Positions 46,519 to 56,547 of a stretch of 64,000 nucleotides of DNA are shown one piece after another. The notes beneath the pieces were generated by a model. It saw only the letters and a list, made by a program, of their open reading frames with translations. It was not told where the DNA came from and did not search any database. Positions within the stretch are counted from its first letter, which is position 1, and every line of letters starts with the position of its first letter. The translations under genes and the position numbers were made by a program. The DNA comes from Calothrix sp. PCC 7103 (lineage in GTDB: Bacteria > Cyanobacteriota > Cyanobacteriia > Cyanobacteriales > Nostocaceae). The stretch spans positions 703,018-767,017 of the forward strand of contig NZ_KB217483.1 in assembly GCF_000331305.1 (NCBI RefSeq), in the 5' to 3' direction.

Positions 46519-47235
46519 ATGCGTTTCCCCTGTTGCGGCACCGAACTTTTCTTGACCGATGTGTTCCGGCTGCACGAGGCAATTGATGAAGAACTAGGCG
46601 CCGGAGGTATTTTAGGGTATTTGATTAACACTGTAGAACAAATGGTGCTTATTCATTTGATTAAAGTCATCCTCAAAATCAAATCTGAACTGCTGAACGA
46701 AATGCTGTTCATCAAGGATGGTCCACTCGCGTTCTTTGGACAAACAGCAAATATGTACAAACCAATGTGTAACTTGGTAGCGTACTTATTCAAGAACCAT
46801 AATTTATATCTGGCAGGGTTAGAAAAGAGTGGGGCTTTTGTGGAACACGCTGACGAAATTTCAGAAAAGCTTAAAGACGGAACTGTACTGATTTTGAACA
46901 ATAACTATATATATAAGTACATTCTTCCAGGGAAACCCGATCTTAGTAGACCTTATGGCGCCACTACTTACTACAGCAACAAGATAATTTTCAAAACTAA
47001 CAGTGGTGGAATGTATGTAGTATCGCTACCCAACTCTAATGTTTTAGCCGACCCGAAACAGTCAGATTTTCATAACCTTGATGTAATTTTAAGTAACATT
47101 GAGAAACTTAAGTGCGACATGTATGATAGTGCGCTTATACCAGTTGCTTTAGCTAATAAGCTAGTGTCCTTAGCTGACCACCCCAGTTCTGGAATTCTAC
47201 AAAAGTTTGCTAAAGGCGCCATTTACAATTCGTAG
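46519..47235 (+). pseudogene. NurA-domain protein, C-terminal fragment
   Basis: 238 codons resemble the C-terminal part of NurA-domain nucleases: LFIKDGPLAFFGQTANMYKP, GLEKSGAFVEHADEI, LNNNYIYKYILPGKPD and GATTYYSNKIIFKT. The N-terminus with the first catalytic residues is missing. The frame also seems to shift near the end (about 47220). NurA acts with HerA-type ATPases in DNA end processing. Probably a remnant. Confidence 0.65.
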
Positions 47236-47439
47236 CTTTAATTTCAAAAAAGTTGCATCAGACGGTAAAGTTTATCTCCGACGAGGAGCGCAAAACCTTC
47301 CTCAAACAACTGAAGAACAGCTTACTCGTCTAAAAATGAATAAGGATTTAATTTCATATGAATCTAATACAATATCTAATGAAATAGATTTACTTATATC
47401 CTATAGCAATCCTATATGAGTCGTGAAAATTATATCCGC

Positions 47440-47467
47440 GTAGAGACGCGATTAATCGCGTCTCTAC
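47440..47467. repeat. Perfect 28-bp palindrome
   Basis: GTAGAGACGCGATT followed by its exact complement AATCGCGTCTCTAC. This palindrome family is widespread between genes of filamentous cyanobacteria. It would form a strong hairpin and may end transcription before the GST gene. Confidence 0.85.
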
Positions 47468-47550
47468 AACGTGCGGGTTACACAAATGATTTAGGACTGC
47501 TATATATTTATATGGAAGTCGAAAGTCAAAAGTAAATTTAAGGTAAAATT

Positions 47551-48168
47551 ATGAAGCTTTATTATTTTCCCCCCTCTCCCAACAGTCGAAAAGCTCATAT
47601 TGTTGCTGTTTATTTAGAACTTCCTCTCGAATTAAAATTTGTCGATATACAAAAAGGCGAACAGTACACTCCAGAATTTCTGCAATTAAATCCCACTGGA
47701 CGGACTCCAGTATTACAGGATGGAAACTGGGTAATTTGGGAATCGGCAGCTATTATGCAATACCTAGCTAGTCAAGTTCCTAATTCTCTTTGGCCTGATA
47801 ATGTCAAGATTCGTACAGAGATTACACGTTGGCAAAGTTGGGAGTTAGTACATTGGGGACCAGCGTGTCAATCTTTACAATATGAAAAATTTGTCAAACA
47901 GATCCTTCAAGAAGGTGATCCTGACCCCCAAATAGTGGAACGTGCTACAAAAGCATTTCACAAAGAAGCAACAGTGTTGAACAATCATTTAGCAAAGCAC
48001 AAATTTCTAGTCAACAATACATTGACATTAGCCGATTTCGCAGTTGCTTGTGATCTCACTTATGCTGTGCCAGCAGGTGTTCCTCTAGAAACATACTCTA
48101 ATATCAGAAATTGGTACGCTCTGATTGAGCAATTACCTGCTTGGCAAAAAACTGCTTCACAGGCTTAA
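47551..48168 (+). CDS. Glutathione S-transferase family protein
   Basis: 205 aa with a thioredoxin-like N-terminus (KLYYFPPSPNSRKAHIVAVY), the glutathione-binding NPTGRTPVLQDGNWVIWESA and a helical C-domain (LTLADFAVACDLTYA). Ser in SPNSRK is the probable catalytic residue. It lies 114 bp before vioB on the same strand. It could detoxify or modify a pathway product, but this is only suggested by position. Confidence 0.88.
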   Translation: MKLYYFPPSPNSRKAHIVAVYLELPLELKFVDIQKGEQYTPEFLQLNPTGRTPVLQDGNWVIWESAAIMQYLASQVPNSLWPDNVKIRTEITRWQSWELVHWGPACQSLQYEKFVKQILQEGDPDPQIVERATKAFHKEATVLNNHLAKHKFLVNNTLTLADFAVACDLTYAVPAGVPLETYSNIRNWYALIEQLPAWQKTASQA

Positions 48169-48282
48169 ATAAGAGTACAAGAGCAACTTTATATATCCGT
48201 TATTCCTGAATTTTCAGTATGGTATTGACTCGCTCTGGTTCGGGACAATAATTTTTCACGCACAATCTGTTATAACTTGAAA

Positions 48283-51200
48283 ATGAGTATTTTAGATTTT
48301 CCCCGTCTACATTTCCAGGGTTTCGCACGTATCCATGCTCCTACGGGACATAAGTATGGAAATGTTGATGTTGGTAGTAATACTGTTTATATGGATGGTA
48401 AGCCTGTTGATAGTACTTTACCTTCATTTAAATACCATGAATATCTTTATAATTTGGGTCCTCGCTTCAATTCTCAGGGATATGAAGATGAAAACGGCGC
48501 CTTTAGTATGGCAACGGGGTGGAATTTTGGCGGAAATGGTCATTTTTCTATCGAAGCGCAAATAATTAGCACTCAACGCTCGCTTGGGGAAGTTGACCAA
48601 AATGACTCTGTGGTAGGACGCAGTGTTGATTTGTGGGGTCATTATAATGATTATGTGAAAACAACTTTTAACCGCGCACGCTTTTTTGAATGCGACCCAG
48701 CATCAAATTGGACTGATACTATTATGTTAGGTCAGTTAAGTTTTGGCAGACAAGGTGGTTCGCATGAAGTTCCATATATGGTTTCTGCTCCTATTACTGG
48801 TGTACAATTAGCTCGATGGCAAGATTTTAACCATTTAAAAAATTTACCTGAACACTCTTTAAATAAACAATTTCAGCGTGCTGCTGTTTTTCAGTTTGCA
48901 ATACCTAAAACGAGTGATGATTTTTTATGGGGTGATGTTGCTCAGTCTCCTACGGTATCTATGTTACAAGATGCTATGAGCCGTAATGATGTGTTGGGGT
49001 TGGTTGTTCAATTTAGTATCAGCAATATGTCTGCACCAGTTCAACCTGACTCTCCAAGTTTTTGGGAATTACATGGAACAATAGGACTATGGTGTCAAGA
49101 CGAACTTCGTACTTATCCTCACGGGCGCCTATTAACTCCTTGTCACCTTGATAAATCTCAAAAATCGCTTTCTAATTTAACTCTTCAAATTACTCCTAAT
49201 GGTGTTAATATAAACATGATTACGGCTGTACCTGGAGTTGGACGTGCAAATAAACCTGAATTTGGTCCTATTCAACCAATTACTTCTAAGCTTGATTTGG
49301 GTGATTTAGAATTGCGTACTCTTAAGAGTCAAACATTAATTACCCATATTCCAAAACAAGCGTACAACCAAGAAGCGCATAATTTAACAAGTGGAATAAT
49401 AGATGTTCCTATTCTATGTGAGTTGGGCGCCCAAATAGAAGATGAGGGATTATGTATTGTTGGATATGATGCTAATAAACAACCGCAAATTTTACTTCAA
49501 GAACAAGAAACCAACTTTCAAATAGATGATGCTTGTTTATTTCTTGAACATCCTAATTGGGGGCGTGGTGAAGACCATGCTGTTGAATTAGAAGTGCGGT
49601 CTTTTGTTAGAGGGCGCCCAGAAAGCGTTGATGTTTATTTACGTCAGTTTTATAACCCCAAAGCTTTTCCTCAATTGAAATATGAGTTTGAAAGCTTTGC
49701 AGAAAATGCCGGGAAGACTTTTGAATTTCCGCCCAGTTCGTTGATGTCTGTTGTACATTTTAAACCTGGTCTTAGTAATAAATTTGGTGAGTTTGCTCCT
49801 TCAGGCAAAATTTCCACTGACTCAAATGGACGTGGTTGGTTGACAATACGTGGCGCCAAGTCCGGTACTGCGAAGGTTTTACTTACCGTTAACCCTGACC
49901 AACTAGTTGATGATGCTCTGATTGCTTATGATAACGATGATAATCTCAATTTTTGGGCTGGTGCTGGTTTCTTTGCTGTGCGAGTATTAGGAAATGATTG
50001 GCATTTAGAAGATATTCCTGATAAAGACGTAGATTTTAACTTAATTTATAAACACATCCTAGCATACTATGAATTTAGCTTTTCATTTATGAAGGTCGAT
50101 GTTTTTAGTCTTGCTGACCAGTGTAAAGTCGAAACTTACGCGCGTTTGATGTGGCAAATGTGTGACCCTAAAAATAAATACAAAACTTATTATATGCCTC
50201 CTAGTCGTGATATGTCACAACCAAAAACAAATTTATTACGTAAATTCCTGCAAAATCAACAGCGACTTGGTTACGTTCCACCTGTTCATAGCGAACCTAA
50301 ACAAGTTCAACGCAGTATTCAAACTCGTGCAGAATTAGTAACAGCACTGCGACATGCTGCTGAATTGGAAGTAACTGTGATGCTGCAATATATTTATGCA
50401 GGATATTCTGTACCTAATTACATAACTGGAGAAGAATATGTACGTCGGGGTTTATGGACTCCTCAACAACTACAGTTAGCTTGTGGTGATGGTAAAGAAG
50501 TACATAATTACGGAATGCGAGGGATATTAATCGAAATTTCCCGTGAGGAAATGATACACTTTTTGATGGTCAATAATATATTAATGGCAATTGGTGAACC
50601 TTTTTACCCAGCAGTACCGAACTTACGTACATTAAACGCGCGTTTCCCAATTGATATAGATTTTGCCTTGGAAGCATTGAACGCTTCATCTTTACAGCGG
50701 TTTATACATTTAGAAACGCCTGACTTTTTAGAAGCAAATTTAGCCAACGAACCGATATCTTCATATTTTGCTGCTGAACGTTTACATGGTTATGGTTCTT
50801 TAAGCGAGTTATATCGCCAAATCCGTGAAGCATTGCAAAATATTCCAGATTTGTTTATTGTTAAAAAAGGTTGCGTTGGTGGTGAGCATCGTTTATTTCT
50901 ACGCGATGATTTTAATAAAATACACCCAGATTATCAAATGCAAGTCGATGATTTAAACAGCGCACTGTTTGCCATTGATTTAATAATCGAACAGGGTGAG
51001 GGTTGCAGCAAAGAATCGCTTTCATTCTCTGATTCCCACTATCAAAAATTTCGTCGCTTGGCCAATTCTTTAGCCTCAGAACAAATGCATGACTCAGAAA
51101 CAGGACGTAAAGTACCGTGGAATCCTTCTTACCCTGCCTTACGAAATCCTTCACTATATTACCAAGATTACAGCAGCAATGTTGTAACTGTTCCTCAAAC

Positions 51201-51600
51201 TCGTGAAGTTATGGAAATATTTAACTCTAGTTATTTTTTAATGATGCAGCTAATGGTACAGCATTTTGGAATGGCGCCAAAAGCTAGTTTACGACGTTCC
51301 AAATTAATGAATGCTGGCATTGATGTAATGACAGGTATGATGCGTCCTTTGGGTGAGTTATTAATGAGTTTACCTTCGGGTAAACGTGGTAAAACTGCTG
51401 GACCATCGTTTGAAATTGATACACCTGCTTATATTCCGCTTCCCGAAGTCGCGATGACGACAATATCACGACGGTTTGAAGCATTAAGGAATAAAGCTAG
51501 AGAAAACGAATTTGTGCCAAATATGGTGTGTGAAATGTTTGAATTCTATACTAAGTTTTTTGATGACTTAGCAAAGTCTCCTCAATCTTTATTCCATTAG
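48283..51600 (+). CDS. vioB: VioB-like iminophenylpyruvate/IPA-imine dimer synthase
   Basis: Couples two indole-3-pyruvate imines made by the amino acid oxidase. The N-terminal 600 residues match VioB/RebD/StaD (SILDFPRLHFQGFARIHAPT, ARFFECDPASNW, LHGTIGLWCQDE). The C-terminal ferritin-like domain has ELEVTVMLQYIYAGYSV from E694 and REEMIHFLMVNNILMAIGEP with E755 and H759, fitting the metal site. At 1105 aa it is slightly longer than Chromobacterium VioB (about 1000). The start is ATG 48283; a TTG two codons earlier is less likely. vioA and vioE follow. Confidence 0.85.
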   Translation: MSILDFPRLHFQGFARIHAPTGHKYGNVDVGSNTVYMDGKPVDSTLPSFKYHEYLYNLGPRFNSQGYEDENGAFSMATGWNFGGNGHFSIEAQIISTQRSLGEVDQNDSVVGRSVDLWGHYNDYVKTTFNRARFFECDPASNWTDTIMLGQLSFGRQGGSHEVPYMVSAPITGVQLARWQDFNHLKNLPEHSLNKQFQRAAVFQFAIPKTSDDFLWGDVAQSPTVSMLQDAMSRNDVLGLVVQFSISNMSAPVQPDSPSFWELHGTIGLWCQDELRTYPHGRLLTPCHLDKSQKSLSNLTLQITPNGVNINMITAVPGVGRANKPEFGPIQPITSKLDLGDLELRTLKSQTLITHIPKQAYNQEAHNLTSGIIDVPILCELGAQIEDEGLCIVGYDANKQPQILLQEQETNFQIDDACLFLEHPNWGRGEDHAVELEVRSFVRGRPESVDVYLRQFYNPKAFPQLKYEFESFAENAGKTFEFPPSSLMSVVHFKPGLSNKFGEFAPSGKISTDSNGRGWLTIRGAKSGTAKVLLTVNPDQLVDDALIAYDNDDNLNFWAGAGFFAVRVLGNDWHLEDIPDKDVDFNLIYKHILAYYEFSFSFMKVDVFSLADQCKVETYARLMWQMCDPKNKYKTYYMPPSRDMSQPKTNLLRKFLQNQQRLGYVPPVHSEPKQVQRSIQTRAELVTALRHAAELEVTVMLQYIYAGYSVPNYITGEEYVRRGLWTPQQLQLACGDGKEVHNYGMRGILIEISREEMIHFLMVNNILMAIGEPFYPAVPNLRTLNARFPIDIDFALEALNASSLQRFIHLETPDFLEANLANEPISSYFAAERLHGYGSLSELYRQIREALQNIPDLFIVKKGCVGGEHRLFLRDDFNKIHPDYQMQVDDLNSALFAIDLIIEQGEGCSKESLSFSDSHYQKFRRLANSLASEQMHDSETGRKVPWNPSYPALRNPSLYYQDYSSNVVTVPQTREVMEIFNSSYFLMMQLMVQHFGMAPKASLRRSKLMNAGIDVMTGMMRPLGELLMSLPSGKRGKTAGPSFEIDTPAYIPLPEVAMTTISRRFEALRNKARENEFVPNMVCEMFEFYTKFFDDLAKSPQSLFH

Positions 51601-51603
51601 AAT

Positions 51604-51759
51604 TTACAACATATAAACAATATCAAAACAGAAGTCTTAATAGTTGGCGGTGGTCGGGTATATAACAGAAATTTCACTGTTAGTTACGGCAACTACTCCA
51701 CTGATATAGGGTTAAGGAAGAAAGATAAAGACAAGGATGATGATGACAAAAGCAACTAA
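51604..51759 (+). pseudogene. FAD-monooxygenase N-terminal remnant
   Basis: Directly after vioB a frame without start codon reads INNIKTEVLIVGGGRV, the typical first strand and glycine loop of FAD-dependent aromatic monooxygenases (such as VioC, VioD, RebC/StaC: TDVLI.GGGP.G). It then diverges into an unrelated acidic tail and stops at 51759. Only some 15 residues fit, so this is tentative. Confidence 0.4.
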
Positions 51760-52544
51760 TACAAGTTGTTAAGTATGACGGTGCCCATATGGGAAGTTCA
51801 GCTTAAATATCGGCACCTGTCTCTAGAGCATCCGTAAGTTTCACACTTATACTGGCGCCACGCCACACTTCAATCCCACTTTCCGCACTTCCGGAATGTA
51901 ATACACGTAGATTTCCAAGATTCGCTTAATGGAGGTTAAATAATAATTACAAATAAGCAAAACTTTTAAGTATTAATACTTAGGCAGCCAGGTGTAACGA
52001 AGCCAACCTACGAGCTACTTGGTAAAAGTTTATTTCCCAACCGTTTTTAGTATAATACTTGCTTGATTTACGCCGTCGTGTACTACTATTGTAAGTGTTA
52101 TTGACGATGGCATTTGTCTAAAATACGAATAAAGTGGTGCTGTGCAAGCAAGTACTATACAATAAATCAGCCTATGATAGAAGAATATACCATCAATTTG
52201 TCAGCTCAATTTTGCTGGGTTTGACAGTAAAGTTATTTATCAAGTTATAGGGGTTTAATTCCCCATTACACGCACGTAATTGCGTTCATGTCAGCAGGAA
52301 ATTGCTTTTTCCTACTGACATGAACATGTCTCGGAGAGAAATTGCGTTACATGCACGCAGTGAATTGGTTTATCGATTTGTTGGTAGTGGGGTGAAATAA
52401 GCAGTGGTGCATAAAGTGATGTTAAGGAATTTATCCCAAAGCCAATAAAAGTAATGTAACCATTAGCCACCCACTACAAATGAAACAAACACGAGCATTA
52501 TAACCTTTCCAGTTCGTGTTTCTTGAGAGTAAGGAATTTTATAA
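51760..52544. other. vioB-vioA intergenic region
   Basis: About 785 bp without a gene. It contains a GGCGCC at 51854 and a long hairpin at 52285-52324. An operon would not normally have such a gap; it fits loss of one or more genes between vioB and vioA. Confidence 0.5.
52285..52324. promoter_or_regulatory. Long stem-loop upstream of vioA
   Basis: TTCATGTCAGCAGGAAA (52285-52301) pairs with TTTCCTACTGACATGAA (52308-52324) with one G-T type mismatch and a 6-nt loop. It could be a terminator after lost genes, an operator, or a processing site. About 220 bp separate it from vioA. Confidence 0.6.
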
Positions 52545-54047
52545 ATGGATGTTAAAACAATATTGCAGAAGTGCAATCATACTAATCACCAACAGAGCAA
52601 GCGCATAACCATATTAGGTGCTGGCATTGCTGGTCTAGTAGCAGCTTATGAACTTGAACGTTTGGGTCACCAGGTCGATGTTATTGAGGGTAGCCCGCGT
52701 ATTGGTGGTCGAATCTGGACACACCGCTTTGGCTGCAGTCCTGAAGCATCTTATGGAGAACTCGGTGCAATGCGTATTTCCAGCGATCATAAGTGCGTTT
52801 TACATTACATACACACTATGGGGCTGAGTAATAAGTTGTGCAAGTTCGTCACGATGTTCGAGGAGCATAACGCTCTGCTGAGTATCCAAAGAAAAGTCTT
52901 CCGTATGAAGAACTTAACAAATAGGACACTCCAGACATGCTATCAAGGACTCTTTATGTCCAAGCGCTACAACAAGAACACCCGCTTGTTTGCAGCTTGG
53001 CTCAAGACTATAGTGGATGCTATCGGCTCTGGGGAATTACGTAAATGTCTGGAGCAAGACCTGAGTTCATATTTGATGGATAAACTGGAGATGCTAGATT
53101 TGCAACCTTTCTTGAATGCTGAAGGCAAAGGCATCGACCTTCACGAGTTTATCAAAGCTTATCCAGATTTTCGAGAAAAATGCAGCAAAGCACTTGCTTT
53201 ATTTCTCAGCGATATTCTTGTTGAGACGAGTCATGATTTATTGCAGCTACAAGGGGGAATGGATCAACTTACCATCTGCCTAGCTAAAGCAATCAATAGT
53301 CCGATCAGATGTAACCAAGAGGTAGTACGTTTGAAAGTACTTAAAGATGGCGTTGAGGTTTCCTGGCTAGAGGAAGGGCATTTGCATACACGTCACTGCG
53401 ACTACGTATTATGCACTATTCCATTCTCAGTCCTGAAAAAGATAGAGTTAAGCGGTTTTGACGACAAAAAACTGCTTGCAATTTACAACACATGTTACTG
53501 GCCTGCGACCAAGGTTTTATTTAATTGCGCGCGTCCCTTTTGGCAGGAAAATGGAATCTTCGGCGGCGCCTCTTTCAGCGATGAAGGTATTCGGCAGGTT
53601 TATTATCCTTCAGTAAAACAAAGCTTTTCTGGCGAGAGCGTACTACTGGCTAGTTACACTATTGGTGATGACGCGGAACGTCTGGGAATGATGTCAGAGC
53701 AAGTTCGCAAAGTTTATGTTAAAAATGCCCTTGGGAAACTTCACCCTGAAATAAAAATTCCTGGCATGATTTCTGGCACAGCCACTATTGCTTGGAACAC
53801 TTATAAATGGTCTGCTGGAGGTTGTTCCGTCCCTTGGAAGCATGATATGTCATATGAATATCGACAATATCAAGACATCGCTAGACCTCAGAACACACTT
53901 TTTTTTGCTGGCGAACACTGTTCGAGGCTACCAGCATGGATGGAAGGCTCTATCGAGTCAGCGCTCCAAGCAGTACATGACATTGTATTCCATAAATCTT
54001 TGAGTTTGGAGAAAAATACTTCACCTTCCCTGGCAATATTAAATTGA
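52545..54047 (+). CDS. vioA: FAD L-amino acid oxidase, VioA/RebO role
   Basis: Probably oxidises L-tryptophan to the imine of indole-3-pyruvate, giving the substrate for VioB. The FAD site is GAGIAG at 25-30 with E48 and GGRIWT at 54-59; GELGAMRI at 71-78 resembles L-amino acid oxidases, and FFAGEHCSRLPAWMEGSIES near 455 is the C-terminal FAD motif. At 500 aa it looks closer to RebO/StaO and general L-amino acid oxidases than to Chromobacterium VioA (about 420 aa). Its role in the pathway follows from its position between vioB and vioE, 76 bp before vioE. Confidence 0.8.
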   Translation: MDVKTILQKCNHTNHQQSKRITILGAGIAGLVAAYELERLGHQVDVIEGSPRIGGRIWTHRFGCSPEASYGELGAMRISSDHKCVLHYIHTMGLSNKLCKFVTMFEEHNALLSIQRKVFRMKNLTNRTLQTCYQGLFMSKRYNKNTRLFAAWLKTIVDAIGSGELRKCLEQDLSSYLMDKLEMLDLQPFLNAEGKGIDLHEFIKAYPDFREKCSKALALFLSDILVETSHDLLQLQGGMDQLTICLAKAINSPIRCNQEVVRLKVLKDGVEVSWLEEGHLHTRHCDYVLCTIPFSVLKKIELSGFDDKKLLAIYNTCYWPATKVLFNCARPFWQENGIFGGASFSDEGIRQVYYPSVKQSFSGESVLLASYTIGDDAERLGMMSEQVRKVYVKNALGKLHPEIKIPGMISGTATIAWNTYKWSAGGCSVPWKHDMSYEYRQYQDIARPQNTLFFAGEHCSRLPAWMEGSIESALQAVHDIVFHKSLSLEKNTSPSLAILN

Positions 54048-54123
54048 AACATCGACACTTATCAAAATTGCTTTTTCAATTACAAAAAACAAAATATTTG
54101 TAACAAATTATCAAAATGTATTA

Positions 54124-54717
54124 ATGGAAATACCACTATTAGAAACACCATCAACACCGCCTATGCTTCCATCCCAATGGAGTAGTAGCTATATTTCATA
54201 TTGGCAACCTATGCTGGAAGAAGATGAGATGACCTCTGGATATTGCTGGTTTGACTATAGTCGCAATGTTTGCCGTATAGATGGTTTATTTAATCCCTGG
54301 TCTGAAAAAAAAACCGGATACAAACTTTGGATGTCTGAGATATTTACACCAAGTCAGGGTCAAACATGTAAGAGTAAAATAGCATACACTAAAGAAGAAA
54401 AGAAAGAACAAAATATTTACCAGGCTATACCTTTAAAAAATGATGTGGATGCTTGTTATGAGTTGTTGTTAACACAAGATATATTAATTCGGAATAATGC
54501 TACTTATGCAGGCAGCCATACAATATTGGGACACAAAACAGATGCTTGGACATTTACCCGACTGGGGAAAGGTAAATCAACTTATTATTTTAAACAAGCT
54601 ACAAATCATCTAATACGTATGCTTACAGAATATCCAAATAAACACGCTTCAATACGAGATTTTCCTAATTTCAATACACATATGACTCCTGAACATATTT
54701 TTGAACATCATAAATAG
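54124..54717 (+). CDS. vioE: VioE, protodeoxyviolaceinic acid synthase
   Basis: Performs the 1,2-indole shift that commits the pathway to violacein. The match to Chromobacterium VioE (as I recall it) is striking: LPSQWSSSYISYWQPML, TSGYCWFDYSRNVCRIDGLF and NPWSEKKTGYKLWMSE. Reported active-site residues all have counterparts: Y23, S25, F56, N57, E72 and the Arg of SIRDFPNF. It is 197 aa against about 191. VioE is almost exclusive to violacein clusters, so this gene identifies the cluster. No vioC or vioD follows. Confidence 0.93.
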   Translation: MEIPLLETPSTPPMLPSQWSSSYISYWQPMLEEDEMTSGYCWFDYSRNVCRIDGLFNPWSEKKTGYKLWMSEIFTPSQGQTCKSKIAYTKEEKKEQNIYQAIPLKNDVDACYELLLTQDILIRNNATYAGSHTILGHKTDAWTFTRLGKGKSTYYFKQATNHLIRMLTEYPNKHASIRDFPNFNTHMTPEHIFEHHK

Positions 54718-55190
54718 CCGGTTTTTTCGTAGATAGCGAGCTAAATGGTTATGTAAGAGCAGGCAGAGACTATCTGGTTGCAACCCAATGGAACTAAAGA
54801 ACGTTCTCGCACTCGATTATAATCTTCGTCATAAATTCGGAATTACCGATGAGACATTTCAAGCAGTATTGAACGCGAAAAGACATAGGGAACGTAGACC
54901 AAAGACTCTTTTTAGTATAAATACCTGTGCTAGCTAAATAAATACTAAGCGCAATTACATTCAAAATCTCAGATATTGCTTTACCATAGCGGCGTTGCCA
55001 AGCACGAACTGATACCTTTTCAAGGCAAGCTACTAGACGGATGCTAATTATAACGTTACAAGTATTGGTAATTACCATTCATCTGCGTACCTTAACAACC
55101 TTAAGATGATGCCAATTCAAGGGGCAATTATATAGAAAAACAGGCGCTGTCTATGCCAACCACAAATCGTCGGCAATAAGTACTTTAGTA
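54718..55190. other. Gap after vioE
   Basis: About 470 bp with no supported gene. A leftward frame of 94 codons at 54794-55078 has no recognisable domain and an unlikely composition. The vioE terminator is not obvious. Confidence 0.4.
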
Positions 55191-55436
55191 TTAACTAGCT
55201 AATTCAAGTTCCTGGGCGCCATAGCGTGCTTCTTCTTTACCAGATGAAACCCAACCAGCAATCATAATCAAAATCTCAGCTTTTTGGGCAGGCGTTGCCA
55301 ATGCGACTACTGAGTGTAAATCAATATCAGAATGTCCAGCCATAAATTCAGCGGGATTTTTGCCCCCAAGTAGTAAGCAAAAATAAAATCTAGAACCAGG
55401 CGCCAGTTCTTCCATCGCTTGTAACATCTGCTCCAA
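55191..55436 (-). CDS. Hypothetical small protein
   Basis: 81 aa, not recognised. Composition is protein-like (LAPGSRFYFCLLLGGKNPAE, TPAQKAEILIMIAGWVSSGK). It is divergent from the next gene, with a GGCGCC-containing gap between the two starts. The pair may be functionally linked. Confidence 0.6.
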   Translation of the reverse strand: MEQMLQAMEELAPGSRFYFCLLLGGKNPAEFMAGHSDIDLHSVVALATPAQKAEILIMIAGWVSSGKEEARYGAQELELAS

Positions 55437-55510
55437 GATCGTATGAGAAACGGCGCCGCCCTTACCATTCCTAAACTGCGGCTGCTACTGATACTGATTG
55501 GCTATCAAAA

Positions 55511-56002
55511 TTGTTAGCAACTCAAGCTGTATGTTTTTGGAGAGGTCGAATTCAGTTTTTAGATGCTGACTATTTACCAGCGGCGCCTGCACAGAAACCC
55601 TATGTACTAGTTTATTGGGGGGATAATAGCGCGCGGTTTAAGGAAGTGTTTGAACAGTATGGCGTATTTAAACCGTCAACTGATTCCAGCACTCATAACC
55701 GTGATAATAACCAAGTGCTAGGGGGAAATATATTACACTCAATTCCCCCTAATACCCATCGTAAACACGGTGAAGGTAGTGGTAATTTGTCCTGGGGTTA
55801 TGCAAATGCTAATAGTAAGAAGAAAAAGCCAATTAAACAGCTTTATTTTGAATGGGAATATGGTGGCATGAGAGGAAAAACATATGTACGCTCACACCTC
55901 AAAGAAGAAGTGACTGCATTAAATGAATCAAAGGCGCCAGTTATTGAAATATTAGAATTATTAACTTATAATCCAAAGGTTAAAAAAGCTCTAGGTATTT
56001 GA
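55511..56002 (+). CDS. Hypothetical basic protein
   Basis: 163 aa from TTG 55511; the frame is open further upstream (DTDWLSKLLATQAVCFWRGR) but has no ATG, so the start is uncertain and the gene may be 5'-truncated. The C-terminal part (KQLYFEWEYGGMRGKTYVRS, HLKEEVTALNES) is basic and could bind nucleic acid. Family unknown. Confidence 0.55.
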   Translation: MLATQAVCFWRGRIQFLDADYLPAAPAQKPYVLVYWGDNSARFKEVFEQYGVFKPSTDSSTHNRDNNQVLGGNILHSIPPNTHRKHGEGSGNLSWGYANANSKKKKPIKQLYFEWEYGGMRGKTYVRSHLKEEVTALNESKAPVIEILELLTYNPKVKKALGI

Positions 56003-56547
56003 ATTAATAATCTTGCTTTTATACATTCATGTAGATAAAACCTTGAATTTAGGTGTATTTGCTTCCTACCCGCGCGTTGTAGGTGAGCGTGACCTGAATC
56101 AAGTAGAACATTAGTGCTAAATTTATTTCTACGAGGTTTTAGAAAACGGGGAGTGGAAAGGTTGCTCGTTTTCTGTACCTCGGTTGGGAAGTGGCACCAA
56201 TACAAACAATAATTGATAGCCATAAAACTATTAATGAAATTAAATTCTTTATAGAAGGCAAATAATACAGGTGCTACGCTGGCTGCCTGACACATCTCCT
56301 CAAAGCCTTGGTTTTACGTTCCAACCCCGATCCCCTTAGTAGAGGGAAATAAGGGTTTCGAGCGATAAATCCAGTCTAGAGTTCCAGACCACGCTCTAGA
56401 ATAAAATTCTTGCTAAATAAGCATTTAGAGAGTTCTGTCAGGCAGTCAGGCTAATTTTACTGCAATGAATCTGTTAGTAAAAAATGATTTAGGGAATCTT
56501 AAGTATAAAGGTTTACTTAAGTATAAAGGTTTAATGGAGATAGGGTA
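56003..56547. other. Intergenic region before exoprotein gene
   Basis: About 545 bp. The direct repeat TTAAGTATAAAGGTTTA occurs twice in tandem at 56498-56534 just before the exoprotein start and could be a regulator site. A leftward frame at 55966-56295 is not supported. Confidence 0.45.

Noticed and set aside
54794-55078. 94-codon leftward gene after vioE
   Set aside because: No domain, odd composition, no ribosome-binding site.
55966-56295. 109-codon leftward gene
   Set aside because: Overlaps the end of a better gene and has no recognisable features.
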